In this document: piece by piece, positions 17,121 to 25,437 of the stretch
Layout: each line of letters opens with the position of its first letter
Position numbering within the stretch: the stretch's first letter is position 1
Source: an uncultured Oscillospiraceae bacterium
GTDB taxonomy: Bacteria > Bacillota > Clostridia > Oscillospirales > Ruminococcaceae
Reading direction: 5' to 3'
DNA length: 64,000 bases
Assembly: GCA_934446355.1 (NCBI GenBank)
Contig: CAKSEC010000005.1
Coordinates: 110,403-174,402, forward strand
Notes under the pieces: generated by a model
Told to the model about the DNA's origin: nothing
Database searches by the model: none
What the model saw: only the letters and a program-made list of their open reading frames with translations
Position numbers and translations under genes: made by a program

Positions 17121-17936
17121 TTATATAATTATACTGGGGTCGAAGATACACTGCGCACCGGTCAGTTCCTGCCTCGATACTCCAAGCAGAGCCTCGATAG
17201 GCTTTCCGCCTATGACCAGCTGAGCCGGAAAAGCCGGGATCACTCCCTCGGAAGTGACGGTGCGGCAGGGAATGAGCCGAATACCCTCGATACCGTCCAG
17301 CCTGCCCGAAAGGTAGTCCAGAACGCTTTGCGGAATCACCTCGCGTGCGGCGTTAAGCGAAGCTATGACCACTGGCTTTCCGGTGAAGCTGTCAGTGAGG
17401 GCGTTTCCGGTGTCGGCAAGGCCGTCCAGCGTAAGTTCCTTGCCCTGACAGCGGATAAGCACCTTTTCGTGCTGCTTAGGTCTGTTTCGGCTCATTATAT
17501 ATCGTATAAGGCGGAATATCCCGTACACGGCGGCGGTAATCACGGCTGCCGCTCCGATAGGGATATCAAAGTAGGTGAAGCCGTTTTTGCAGAGCATTCC
17601 GGCAGGCGCTGCGAAATACCAGAGCGCAAGCATTCCGCCTGCGAATGAAAAGCTTACCGCAAGAAAGCACAGCAGCGACAGCAGGAAATCCGCCCGCTTC
17701 TGTTTGCCGAACGCCGCAAGCGTGACGACTACTCCGAGAACGCATTTCAGCAGTACCCCAAGCAATGGGTGGAGCGCCGGCAGCAAAAACAGCAGCGACC
17801 CCGCAGCGCCGACAGCCGAGGCAATAACCGCCCTCAGCGGAACGACCGCCCTGCGCAGGATAAGGCAGGTCGCCCTTATAAGAAAGTAATTGATATACAG
17901 ATTCACTGCGACCAGCACATCAGCATATACGACCAT
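17121..17936 (-). CDS. spoIIGA: Pro-SigE processing protease SpoIIGA
   Basis: Membrane-embedded aspartic protease that activates SigE after a signal from the forespore. Of 271 residues, the first 150 hold about five membrane spans (starting MVVYADVLVAVNLYINYFLI). The cytosolic C-terminal half has the catalytic DGLADTGNALTDSFTGKPV with the DTG motif. A TTG four codons upstream could also start the protein, but the ATG used here aligns with family N-termini. The upstream promoter has an unusually long spacer. Confidence 0.93.
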   Translation of the reverse strand: MVVYADVLVAVNLYINYFLIRATCLILRRAVVPLRAVIASAVGAAGSLLFLLPALHPLLGVLLKCVLGVVVTLAAFGKQKRADFLLSLLCFLAVSFSFAGGMLALWYFAAPAGMLCKNGFTYFDIPIGAAAVITAAVYGIFRLIRYIMSRNRPKQHEKVLIRCQGKELTLDGLADTGNALTDSFTGKPVVIASLNAAREVIPQSVLDYLSGRLDGIEGIRLIPCRTVTSEGVIPAFPAQLVIGGKPIEALLGVSRQELTGAQCIFDPSIII

Positions 17937-17968
17937 ACCGTTCACCAACTTGTACGTTTCTTACTTCT

Positions 17969-18001
17969 ATTATATATTCCGCACGAAGAAAAATATGTCA
18001 A
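17969..18001 (-). promoter_or_regulatory. spoIIG promoter with 21-bp spacer
   Basis: Minus strand TTGACA (17996-18001) and TATAAT (17969-17974) lie 21 bp apart. The other promoters here have 17. In Bacillus subtilis the spoIIG promoter is known for a 22-bp spacer and activation by Spo0A~P bound over the -35. Here ATATGTCAAT on the plus strand overlaps the -35 and partly matches a 0A box. Confidence 0.65.
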
Positions 18002-18141
18002 TATGTGCCGTGTTTTTTTGATTTTTCCTGATGTGCGGGGGCGAGAGTGCAGGAAAATGCAGGGTTCACACTATGGTAAAGGAATTGTGTACAGAATCGG
18101 GTCGCAAAATTGTATCGTATGCACAAAAAATATAAATGCTG

Positions 18142-18170
18142 TTGACAAGTTTTGGCGAATATATTATAAT
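18142..18170 (+). promoter_or_regulatory. Sigma-A promoter of cotH lipoprotein gene
   Basis: TTGACA (18142-18147), 17-bp spacer, TATAAT (18165-18170). An AGGGAC/GTCCCC hairpin follows in the roughly 85-base leader. The rest of the gap back to 18001 holds nothing I can name. Confidence 0.8.
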
Positions 18171-18261
18171 ATAAATATAACTATATCTATAAAGCATAAA
18201 AGCTTTTTAGGGACGAATAAAGTCCCCGAAGAAACAGATTTTTCTATTGCGGAGGTTTGGC

Positions 18262-19689
18262 GTGAATACGAAAAGATGTGTTTCGGCTGTGCTTGCTCTT
18301 GTTATGCTGTTCACCGGCTGCTCCGGCGACGCTGAGAGCAGCGATTCGGTATCCTCTTATGCAACGGACGGAGATGGCAGGGTCATTCCGATAACGGATA
18401 CCTACACACCCAACTCATACGTCCCCGGCGACGAAAGCTGGCGTGTCATGGCAAAGGAGATAACCGGCAGCGTAGGTCAGGAAACTGACAAGCTGCTTCC
18501 TGCGGTATTCCTCACAACGGACGATCCGTCCGTGATATCCAAAGACGAATACGTGCCCTGCACGGTGCAGATAGACGCTTCTATGACGGACGGCGAATAT
18601 TCCGGCACAGACGTCCTTGAAGCCAAGATAAGGGGCAGGGGACATTCCACGTGGACATGGCCGAAAAAGCCGTACAAGATAAAGCTTGAGAAAAAGACCT
18701 CGCTGCTTGGAATGGCAGAAGCAAAAAAGTGGGTGCTTCTGGCAAACTATGCGGACGAATCACTGCTGCGCAATACGACGGCGTTTGAGATGGCTCGTTC
18801 GATGGGAAGCTTCAGATTTGTGCCGCACGCAATACCGGTAGATGTGTATATGAACGGCGTATATCAGGGCGTATATACGCTCGGCGAGCAGCTTGAGGTC
18901 AAGACGTCAAGACTTGCGATAGACGACAGTCTGGCGAACAAGCAGACTGCTTACCTGCTTGAGATAGGCGGCGCAGACCCGAATGTCGATAAAAAGGGCT
19001 GGAATTACTTCGACCTGCCGTCCGAGTGCGGTATAAACATTGTGATAAAGAGCCCGGATACCGAATACGACCCAGAGGCTGAATATAACTGGACTCAGGA
19101 GCATTTCGACAACATATATGACTACGTGTGCAAGGCTGACACGGCGATAACCACGCTCACCGACTATGAAAGATATATCAACGTGGACAGCTTCATCGAC
19201 TGGTTCCTTGTGCATGAGCTGACGTATAATCTGGATTCCTGCTTCAGAAGAAGCTGTTATATCACCAAGACCACTATCGGAAAGCTTGAAATGGGTCCCA
19301 TCTGGGACTTCGACCTTGCGTTCGGCAATATGTATCTGGATAACCCGAAGTACGACGACTGGGCGACCATTGGCGACACCGACAACAGCTATATCGGCAT
19401 AACGTGGTACAACTACCTCATGACCGACCCGAAATTCCGTGAGAAAGCACGTGCACGCTGGGACGAGATAAAGGACACTATGGTACAGACGGCTATCGAC
19501 ACTATCGACAGCTACAAGCCGAAAATAATGCCGTCTGCTGAGGAGAATTTCGAGATATGGCGCACGCTTTCAATGGCGAACGGCTTCCAGCCTGAGGTAA
19601 TGAAAGACAATGATACATATATCAGCCAGATAATGTATCTGCGCTCGTTCATATCCTCACGAAAAAGATGGATAGATGAGAATTTGTAA
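18262..19689 (+). CDS. cotH: CotH-family kinase-domain lipoprotein
   Basis: 475 residues, starting at a GTG with GGAGG six bases before. The signal peptide ends LVMLFTGC, with lipidated Cys20, so the protein should be anchored outside the membrane. The CotH kinase-like core follows: KIRGRGHSTWTWPKKPYKIK, WVLLANYADESLLRNTTAFE, VYMNGVYQGVYTLGEQLEV and the metal-binding GPIWDFDLAFGN. In Bacillus, CotH phosphorylates spore-coat proteins, whereas ruminococcal homologues also occur outside sporulation. No dockerin is present. It is a single gene with promoter and terminator. Confidence 0.9.
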   Translation: MNTKRCVSAVLALVMLFTGCSGDAESSDSVSSYATDGDGRVIPITDTYTPNSYVPGDESWRVMAKEITGSVGQETDKLLPAVFLTTDDPSVISKDEYVPCTVQIDASMTDGEYSGTDVLEAKIRGRGHSTWTWPKKPYKIKLEKKTSLLGMAEAKKWVLLANYADESLLRNTTAFEMARSMGSFRFVPHAIPVDVYMNGVYQGVYTLGEQLEVKTSRLAIDDSLANKQTAYLLEIGGADPNVDKKGWNYFDLPSECGINIVIKSPDTEYDPEAEYNWTQEHFDNIYDYVCKADTAITTLTDYERYINVDSFIDWFLVHELTYNLDSCFRRSCYITKTTIGKLEMGPIWDFDLAFGNMYLDNPKYDDWATIGDTDNSYIGITWYNYLMTDPKFREKARARWDEIKDTMVQTAIDTIDSYKPKIMPSAEENFEIWRTLSMANGFQPEVMKDNDTYISQIMYLRSFISSRKRWIDENL

Positions 19690-19700
19690 ATGAACAAAAC

Positions 19701-19739
19701 GCACCGTTCGGAAAATGATTTTTCGCTCGGTGCTTTTTT
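19701..19739 (+). terminator. Terminator after cotH
   Basis: GCACCG (19701-19706) pairs with CGGTGC (19728-19733), followed by six T. Confidence 0.85.
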
Positions 19740-19804
19740 GTGTATTTTCGGGAATATATGCGGCACAATATAAGAACATTATACTGTTCTATGAGGTGAA
19801 CCGA

Positions 19805-20977
19805 ATGATAAACGACGGATTCACATACATAGCCGCCCTGATATTTACGGCGGCTGTGCTTGTGTCGCTCCCCTTGATATTTCGTGGTAAGATAGCCGGC
19901 AGGATATTCAGCTTTGCCCCGCCGGTGGTGCTGATATATCTGACGATGATGGCGCTGTGTACGGTGAAGCTGTGGGATCTAGGCTCGACTGCAGCCGCAT
20001 ATTCCGCCCTGAAAAACCCGCTGCTGTATGCAATGCTGTTCATCATGCTGCTGAGGTGCGACCTCAGGAAAATAGTAAGACTTGGACCGAAAATGCTCAT
20101 TGGGTTCTTTTCTGCAGCGATTTCCATTGCAGTGGGCTTTGTGGCGGCGTATGCGATAATGCGTGGCTTTCTCGGCGAGGACGCATGGCGTTCCCTAGGC
20201 GCACTGTGCGGAAGCTGGATGGGCGGCGGCGGAAACATGATGGCGGTTCAGGCAGCGCTTGATATCGACGAGGCTGCAATGGCGTACGCACTGGTGATGG
20301 ACTCTATCTGCGGAACGCTCTATGTGATGTTCCTGCTGTGGGCGGTGGGATTCTCTGACCGCTTCGACAGTTGGACGGGCGCGGATAACAGAGCGCTGCA
20401 CGAGATAGGACAGAGCCTTTCGGCGAGTGCGGCAGACAGAAAAAAGCCGCTGATGTGGCAGAATATATTGATACTGCTTGGCTCAGGACTTCTGGCTTCT
20501 GCGCTGTGCTCGGCGCTCGGCGGGGTAATAGGCAAGGCAGCGCCGATATTCGACAGTGCGACATGGACGGTGCTGCTTGTGACTGCGCTGGGCGTGATTC
20601 TTGCAATGACGCCGTTCGGCAGGATAAAGGGCACGGAGGAGATCTCAAATGTGCTGCTTTATATCGTGGTGGCGCTTATCGCTTCCAGAGCCGACCTCAG
20701 CGCAGTCGGGAACGCTCCGGCGTGGCTTCTGACCGGATTCATCATTCTGGCGATCCATGCGGGGACGATGCTCCTGCTGGCAAAGCTTCTGAAGCTTGAT
20801 CTGTTTACCTGTGCAGTGGCTTCGCTTGCGAATATCGGCGGCACTGCGACTGCGCCGGTGCTTGCGGGTGCGTGCAGCAGTGCGCTGGTGCCTGTCGGGA
20901 TAATCATGGCACTGCTCGGATATGTGATAGGTACGGGCGGCGGGCTTCTTGTGGCGCAGCTTATGAGCATGATATAA
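19805..20977 (+). CDS. DUF819-family membrane protein
   Basis: 390 residues with roughly ten to twelve membrane spans, matching the DUF819 (YjcL-like) family, whose function is not established. The family-typical Gly-rich re-entrant segment LCGSWMGGGGNMMAVQAALD is at about 136-155, with a second near ASLANIGGTATAPVLAG. The start is the ATG at 19805 with GAGGTGAA before it. No promoter of its own is clear, and the cotH terminator separates it from cotH. Confidence 0.8.
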   Translation: MINDGFTYIAALIFTAAVLVSLPLIFRGKIAGRIFSFAPPVVLIYLTMMALCTVKLWDLGSTAAAYSALKNPLLYAMLFIMLLRCDLRKIVRLGPKMLIGFFSAAISIAVGFVAAYAIMRGFLGEDAWRSLGALCGSWMGGGGNMMAVQAALDIDEAAMAYALVMDSICGTLYVMFLLWAVGFSDRFDSWTGADNRALHEIGQSLSASAADRKKPLMWQNILILLGSGLLASALCSALGGVIGKAAPIFDSATWTVLLVTALGVILAMTPFGRIKGTEEISNVLLYIVVALIASRADLSAVGNAPAWLLTGFIILAIHAGTMLLLAKLLKLDLFTCAVASLANIGGTATAPVLAGACSSALVPVGIIMALLGYVIGTGGGLLVAQLMSMI

Positions 20978-21005
20978 AAAAACAAAAATTTTTTTTTAAA
21001 ACCTA

Positions 21006-21034
21006 TTGACAAAGAATATTCCATGTGATATAAT
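21006..21034 (+). promoter_or_regulatory. Sigma-A promoter of rplJ-rplL
   Basis: TTGACA (21006-21011), 17-bp spacer, TATAAT (21029-21034) with extended TGA. Confidence 0.88.
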
Positions 21035-21040
21035 AACTAT

Positions 21041-21202
21041 GCTGTTCTTAAGACAGCAGGCTGCCGAAAGGCTTTAATGGTTCACACCGCCTGCCGAGGA
21101 ATGGGAATGAGATCAACATCTACTCCCTTTCTGTGTCTTGCAGAAAGGGTTTTCTTATCTCCTTATCTGAACAGCGCAAATTTAGTAAAGGAGTGAATAT
21201 CA
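21041..21202 (+). ncRNA. Ribosomal protein L10 leader with attenuator
   Basis: The structured leader of about 160 nt has the features of the L10 leader family: paired GCAGGC...GCCTGC arms, CTGCCGAGGAATGGGAATGAGA, and a final intrinsic terminator. The terminator is CCCTTTCTG/CAGAAAGGG at 21125-21149, followed by TTTTCTT. L10, alone or with L7/L12, is expected to bind this RNA and repress its own synthesis. Confidence 0.85.
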
Positions 21203-21712
21203 ATGCCTAGTAAAAGCGTACTCGAACAGAAGCAGGCGTATGTTGCTGATTTGGCTGAAAAGCTGAAGAACGCTGCCGGCGGTGTTCTCGTTGATTACAA
21301 GGGTATCTCCGTTGAGGACGACACAAAGCTCCGTAAGGATCTTCGTGAGAACGGCGTAGATTACTTCGTAGTAAAGAACACACTGTTAAAGCGTGCGGCT
21401 GAGGCTGCTGGCATAGAGGGTCTTGAACCCGCTCTTTCCGGCACAACAGCAATCGCTCTCACAGCTGAGGACATCATCATTGCCCCCAAGCTTCTGTTCA
21501 AGCAGACCGAGGCTCCTGACAGCACTTTCGCTATCAAACTCGGCTTTATTGACGGCAAGGTCATCACCAAGGAAGAAGTTGAAGCTTACGCAAAGCTGCC
21601 CTCCAAGGAGACCCTGCTTTCTCAGCTCGTATTCATGCTGCAGTCTCCGATCCAGCGTGTCGCTATCGCTATCAACGAGATCGCAAAGAAGAACGAAGAG
21701 CAGTCCGCCTGA
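21203..21712 (+). CDS. rplJ: 50S ribosomal protein L10
   Basis: Base of the ribosomal stalk: it binds 23S rRNA and carries the L7/L12 dimers. 169 residues with the family N-terminus (LEQKQAYVADLAEKLKNAAG, VLVDYKGISVEDDTKLRKDL), the VVKNTLLKRAAEAAG block and the C-terminal helix that holds L7/L12. RBS AAAGGAGTG. Confidence 0.97.
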   Translation: MPSKSVLEQKQAYVADLAEKLKNAAGGVLVDYKGISVEDDTKLRKDLRENGVDYFVVKNTLLKRAAEAAGIEGLEPALSGTTAIALTAEDIIIAPKLLFKQTEAPDSTFAIKLGFIDGKVITKEEVEAYAKLPSKETLLSQLVFMLQSPIQRVAIAINEIAKKNEEQSA

Positions 21713-21800
21713 CTGCATGATGTCCGGTGACATCGTTTCAGCGGACAGACTTACTGCGTAAATACGCACGACAAAATCAATTTATATGGAGGAAACTAAA

Positions 21801-22175
21801 ATGGCATCTGAGAAGATTTTAGCTATGATCGAAGAAGTTAAGGCTCTTTCCGTTCTCGAACTGAACGAGCTGGTTAAGGCACTTGAGGAGGAGTTCGGCG
21901 TTTCTGCTGCTGCTGTTGCTGCTGCTCCTGCTGCTGGCGGCGCTGCTGCTGCAGCTGAGGAAAAGACCGAGTTCGACGTAGTTCTCACTTCCTTTGGCGA
22001 CGCTAAGATGGGCGTTATCAAGGTAGTTAAGGACGTTCTGGGTCTTGGCCTTAAGGAGGCTAAGGAGCTGGTTGAGGCTGCTCCTAAGGCACTCAAGGAG
22101 GGCGTTTCCAAGGCTGAGGCTGAGGAGATCAAGGCTAAGCTTGAAGAAGCTGGCGCAAAGATCGAACTCAAGTAA
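21801..22175 (+). CDS. rplL: 50S ribosomal protein L7/L12
   Basis: Stalk protein that recruits translation GTPases. 124 residues: N-terminal dimerisation helices (LAMIEEVKALSVLELNELVK), an Ala-rich hinge (VAAAPAAGGAAAAAEEKTEF) and the C-terminal domain (VIKVVKDVLGLGLKEAKELV). The ATG at 21801 follows GGAGG at the proper distance; an upstream in-frame ATG at 21786 overlaps that site and is rejected. Codon use is strongly biased, as expected for this gene. Confidence 0.97.
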   Translation: MASEKILAMIEEVKALSVLELNELVKALEEEFGVSAAAVAAAPAAGGAAAAAEEKTEFDVVLTSFGDAKMGVIKVVKDVLGLGLKEAKELVEAAPKALKEGVSKAEAEEIKAKLEEAGAKIELK

Positions 22176-22197
22176 TTCGGTTACGATCGCACACATA

Positions 22198-22226
22198 TCC
22201 CCCTGTCATACGGCAGGGGGATTTTT
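22198..22226 (+). terminator. Terminator after rplL
   Basis: 8-bp stem TCCCCCTG/CAGGGGGA followed by TTTTT. Confidence 0.9.
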
Positions 22227-22276
22227 GCGGTTATGCCGATAGTCGGTGTATTTATGGTGAAAAGTGAAAAAAGCAC

Positions 22277-22305
22277 TTGAATTAATGCGCGAGATGTGGT
22301 AAAAT
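22277..22305 (+). promoter_or_regulatory. Probable promoter of the 22-29 kb operon
   Basis: TTGAAT (22277-22282), 17-bp spacer, TAAAAT (22300-22305), weaker than the other promoters in the window. Confidence 0.6.
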
Positions 22306-22390
22306 ATTATGAGATGTGCTTATACAGACGGCGTATGCTGCGGCACAGTTATTCGATATTTTTGGTTTTCAACTAAGGAGTATACCTGAT

Positions 22391-23344
22391 ATGAAAAATA
22401 AAATAGGTCTGTGGCTGGTGATCCCCGGCGTTATACTGGCATTTGCAGCCAGACTTTCACAAATATGCGCAGGCACTGATATGGAGACCGGCTTCCTGCT
22501 GGACGGCAACGGGTTCTTTATGAATTCCTGCTTCTGGGGCGCAGTGCTCCTGACACTGGCGGGTGCGATAGCTGCGGCAATTTTCGACAAAAAAAGCGGC
22601 AGTGCGTTCTATAAGACGCCTGTTTCCGGCATTACAGACGGCAGGGCGGCTGCGATTGGCTTTGCGCTGCTTTTGCCGGCGCTTGGCGCACTCTATGAGG
22701 GCTGGATCAGGGTGAATGTTCCGGAGGGCAGCGTAATCAGGGCGTCTGCGTTCACCTCGGTCATTGATTTCCTTTTCGGAATAGATATGCTGGTCATCGC
22801 CTTTTTTGTGATGTACGTTAAGAAATTTACTCCGGCACTTGGCTTTTCCTTTGTGGGGGCGGCAGCCTTCTACACGCTGAGGGGAATTGACCTGTTCCGT
22901 GTAAGAATGGCGGTCGCTACTGTTCCGGAATATCTGATAAACTGTATATCGGTGATATGCTCAGGCATATTCTTCATGCAGCTTGCGAAGCTGCTTTCCG
23001 GCAACGAGGGCAAGCGCACAAGAGCCGCCTTGACAAGCGTCGGCGCTGCTTCTGCGTCTATGATACTTGGCAACGGGCTTGCCGTTATTGCGGCGTCTTT
23101 ATTCGGCAGTGCAGAGGTGTCCTCAAGAATAGTTGCAGATTCGTATGAGGCTGAGTTCATGTATCAGGCGATGCAGGGCGACAGCGCATATTTCATGACG
23201 TTTATGCCGGCAGCCGATTTTGCGGTTGGAATATTTATAGTTGTGACGATGATAGCGCTGTACATGAAGCCTCGTGCCGAGGCGCCCGCCGAAAAGGCGC
23301 AGCCTGAGGATACCGGTGCACAGGGCACGCAGGAAGCTGAGTAA
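22391..23344 (+). CDS. Hypothetical membrane protein
   Basis: 317 residues, not recognised. About eight hydrophobic segments are spread over residues 5-285 (GLWLVIPGVILAFAARLSQI, FWGAVLLTLAGAIAAAIF, and so on). A short Ala/Glu-rich tail (EAPAEKAQPEDTGAQGTQEA) ends in the cytosol or outside. The start is the ATG at 22391 behind AAGGAG. It is the first gene of a tight run leading into a lipoprotein and a two-component system, so a role in envelope or in signal perception is plausible but unproven. Confidence 0.75.
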   Translation: MKNKIGLWLVIPGVILAFAARLSQICAGTDMETGFLLDGNGFFMNSCFWGAVLLTLAGAIAAAIFDKKSGSAFYKTPVSGITDGRAAAIGFALLLPALGALYEGWIRVNVPEGSVIRASAFTSVIDFLFGIDMLVIAFFVMYVKKFTPALGFSFVGAAAFYTLRGIDLFRVRMAVATVPEYLINCISVICSGIFFMQLAKLLSGNEGKRTRAALTSVGAASASMILGNGLAVIAASLFGSAEVSSRIVADSYEAEFMYQAMQGDSAYFMTFMPAADFAVGIFIVVTMIALYMKPRAEAPAEKAQPEDTGAQGTQEAE

Positions 23345-23350
23345 CTGGAG

Positions 23351-24721
23351 GTGTTTGCGGTAAGACGGACGATAAAACGGCTCTGCACGGCTGCGGCACT
23401 TGCCGGCGTACTGCTTGCCAGCGGCTGTTCAGGCGCGAATGCGGAGAACTTACTTACTGCGCCGAAGCTGACGCAGGAACAAAGCGAGATATATCAGGCG
23501 CTTATCAACAGTTCCGGCAGTTCGATCAAGCTGAAATACCCAAGGGGCGGCGAGTTCCGCTCGGCGTTCGTGCTGCAGAACATCGACGACGAGCCGGGCG
23601 ACGAGGCTATGGTTTTCTATGAATCCAAATCCGTGCAGTCCGGCGAAAGCGCGCTCAGACTGAAAGTGCTTGACAAGTACGACGGTCAGTGGGAGGCAGT
23701 ATACGACCTTGCGTGCGTTGGCAGCGAGGTAGACAGCATAAGCTTTGCGAGCCTTGGCGCAGGAAAGACCACTGAGATGATAGTGTGTTATTCCATGCTC
23801 AACCAGACCGAAAAATCACTCAGCGTGCTGAATTACAGCAGCGGTGTGGTCAGTGAACTGTATACCGGCAGCTACTCCATAATGGAGGTCATTGACCTTA
23901 ACGGCGATGGCGAACAGGAACTTGTGTCGGTAATACCGGACAAGACTTCGCAGACTGCGTCGGCGGCAATGTTCACAAAGACCGAGGACGGCTTCCGAAA
24001 GCTTGGCGAAGCACCGCTCACTGTTCCCGCTGCGGAATATGTCAGCGTGACAAAGGGTCAGCTGAACGATAAGACTGCAACTGCGCTGTTCCTTGATTAC
24101 AGCAGGGGAAGCGGTCAGTATGGCACAGATGTGATATACTGCAGGTCGGGCAGACTTGTCAGCCCGCACAACTCCGGCACTTTGCCGGACGGCACGCCGT
24201 ACAACCTGATATCACGGTTCACAAACGACTACATGACAGATATCCGAAGCATGGATATCGACGGCGACGGGTACCTTGAAATACCGTCGATGACGCCGCT
24301 GCCCGGCTATGAAACGCTGCAGCGTTCTGAGCAGCTTTGCGCTGTGGAGTGGTACACGGTCAAGAATAATCTGTATGTGAGGGATCATTACAGCTATTAC
24401 AGCAGCAAATACAAGTTTGCGCTGCTTTTCCCAAGCAGATGGCAGGGCGTTGTGTCTGCGGTGGCGAACTCACAGGATAACGAGATAGTGTTCATATCCT
24501 ACAATCAGGAAACCGGTCTGGAGATAAGCGAAAGCACCGAACTTATGCGGATACGCACGATCGACAAGGACGACGCCGAGGCTCTGGCTAACTCTAAGGA
24601 TTACCGGACAATAGGCGAAAACGACGAAAACATCATCTGCTGCAAGGAATCCGCCGGCTATCTTACCGGAAATCTTGCGCTGACGGAAAGCGAACTTCAG
24701 GACAGCTTCATCGTCCTGTAA
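23351..24721 (+). CDS. Lipoprotein with FG-GAP/EF-loop-like repeats
   Basis: 456 residues. The signal peptide is TAAALAGVLLASGC with lipidated Cys26. The exported part contains two calcium-loop-like motifs typical of FG-GAP/VCBS blades: VIDLNGDGEQELVSV (about 182) and SMDIDGDGYLEIPSM (about 300). A beta-propeller-like extracellular domain is therefore likely. The start is unsettled: GGAGG overlaps the GTG at 23351, and no better start is seen. It is followed 20 bases later by a response regulator and its kinase, so it may be part of their sensory input or their target. Confidence 0.75.
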   Translation: MFAVRRTIKRLCTAAALAGVLLASGCSGANAENLLTAPKLTQEQSEIYQALINSSGSSIKLKYPRGGEFRSAFVLQNIDDEPGDEAMVFYESKSVQSGESALRLKVLDKYDGQWEAVYDLACVGSEVDSISFASLGAGKTTEMIVCYSMLNQTEKSLSVLNYSSGVVSELYTGSYSIMEVIDLNGDGEQELVSVIPDKTSQTASAAMFTKTEDGFRKLGEAPLTVPAAEYVSVTKGQLNDKTATALFLDYSRGSGQYGTDVIYCRSGRLVSPHNSGTLPDGTPYNLISRFTNDYMTDIRSMDIDGDGYLEIPSMTPLPGYETLQRSEQLCAVEWYTVKNNLYVRDHYSYYSSKYKFALLFPSRWQGVVSAVANSQDNEIVFISYNQETGLEISESTELMRIRTIDKDDAEALANSKDYRTIGENDENIICCKESAGYLTGNLALTESELQDSFIVL

Positions 24722-24741
24722 CTTCGCAGAAAGGAAAGCAC

Positions 24742-25437
24742 ATGAAAAGGATATTGGTCTGCGAGGACGAGGACGCAATACGTGACTTCGTGGTGATAAA
24801 TCTTGTGCGTTCTGGCTATGACGTGGTGGACGTTTCCTGCGGCGAGGACGCAGTTAAGGTCTACACGGAGCAGAACGGCAATTTCGACGTCGCACTGCTG
24901 GACATAATGATGCCCGGAATGGACGGCTTTGCGCTCTGCCGCTGGATAAGGGAGCAGAGCAGCGAGATAGGCATAATCATGCTTTCTGCAAAAAGTCAGG
25001 AGATGGACAAGGTGAACTGCCTGATGATAGGCGCTGACGATTACGTGACGAAGCCCTTTTCGCCGTCTGAACTGGTGGCGAGGGTGGACGCGATCTACCG
25101 CAGGGTGAATGTCAGCCATTCACGGCAGGAGGCGGTGAAGAACATCGTTTCCGGACCGTTCACGCTGGACTATCAGAGCCGCACAGTCAAGAAAAACGGC
25201 GAGCCTATCGAACTCACTCAGGTGGAATATCACATCATGGAGTATCTTCTCAAAAATCGGGGCACCGCCCTTGACCGAAAAACGATACTTCACCACATCT
25301 GGGGCGAAGCGTATTATGGCGACGACAAGGTGGTCGATGTCAATATCAGGCGTCTGCGCATGAAGATAGAGGAGGACCCCTCGAATCCGCAGTACATTCA
25401 GACGATATGGGGCTTCGGCTATAAATGGAACGGCTGA
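24742..25437 (+). CDS. OmpR/PhoB-family response regulator
   Basis: 231 residues. Receiver domain 1-120 has the acidic pair ED (9-11), phosphoacceptor Asp54 (LLDIMMPGMDG), Lys of DDYVTKPFSP and conserved Ser/Thr. The winged-helix DNA-binding domain from about 135 ends RRLRMKIEEDP and TIWGFGYKW, the usual OmpR/PhoB end. It overlaps the kinase gene by one base (TGATG). Targets are unknown. Confidence 0.93.
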   Translation: MKRILVCEDEDAIRDFVVINLVRSGYDVVDVSCGEDAVKVYTEQNGNFDVALLDIMMPGMDGFALCRWIREQSSEIGIIMLSAKSQEMDKVNCLMIGADDYVTKPFSPSELVARVDAIYRRVNVSHSRQEAVKNIVSGPFTLDYQSRTVKKNGEPIELTQVEYHIMEYLLKNRGTALDRKTILHHIWGEAYYGDDKVVDVNIRRLRMKIEEDPSNPQYIQTIWGFGYKWNG

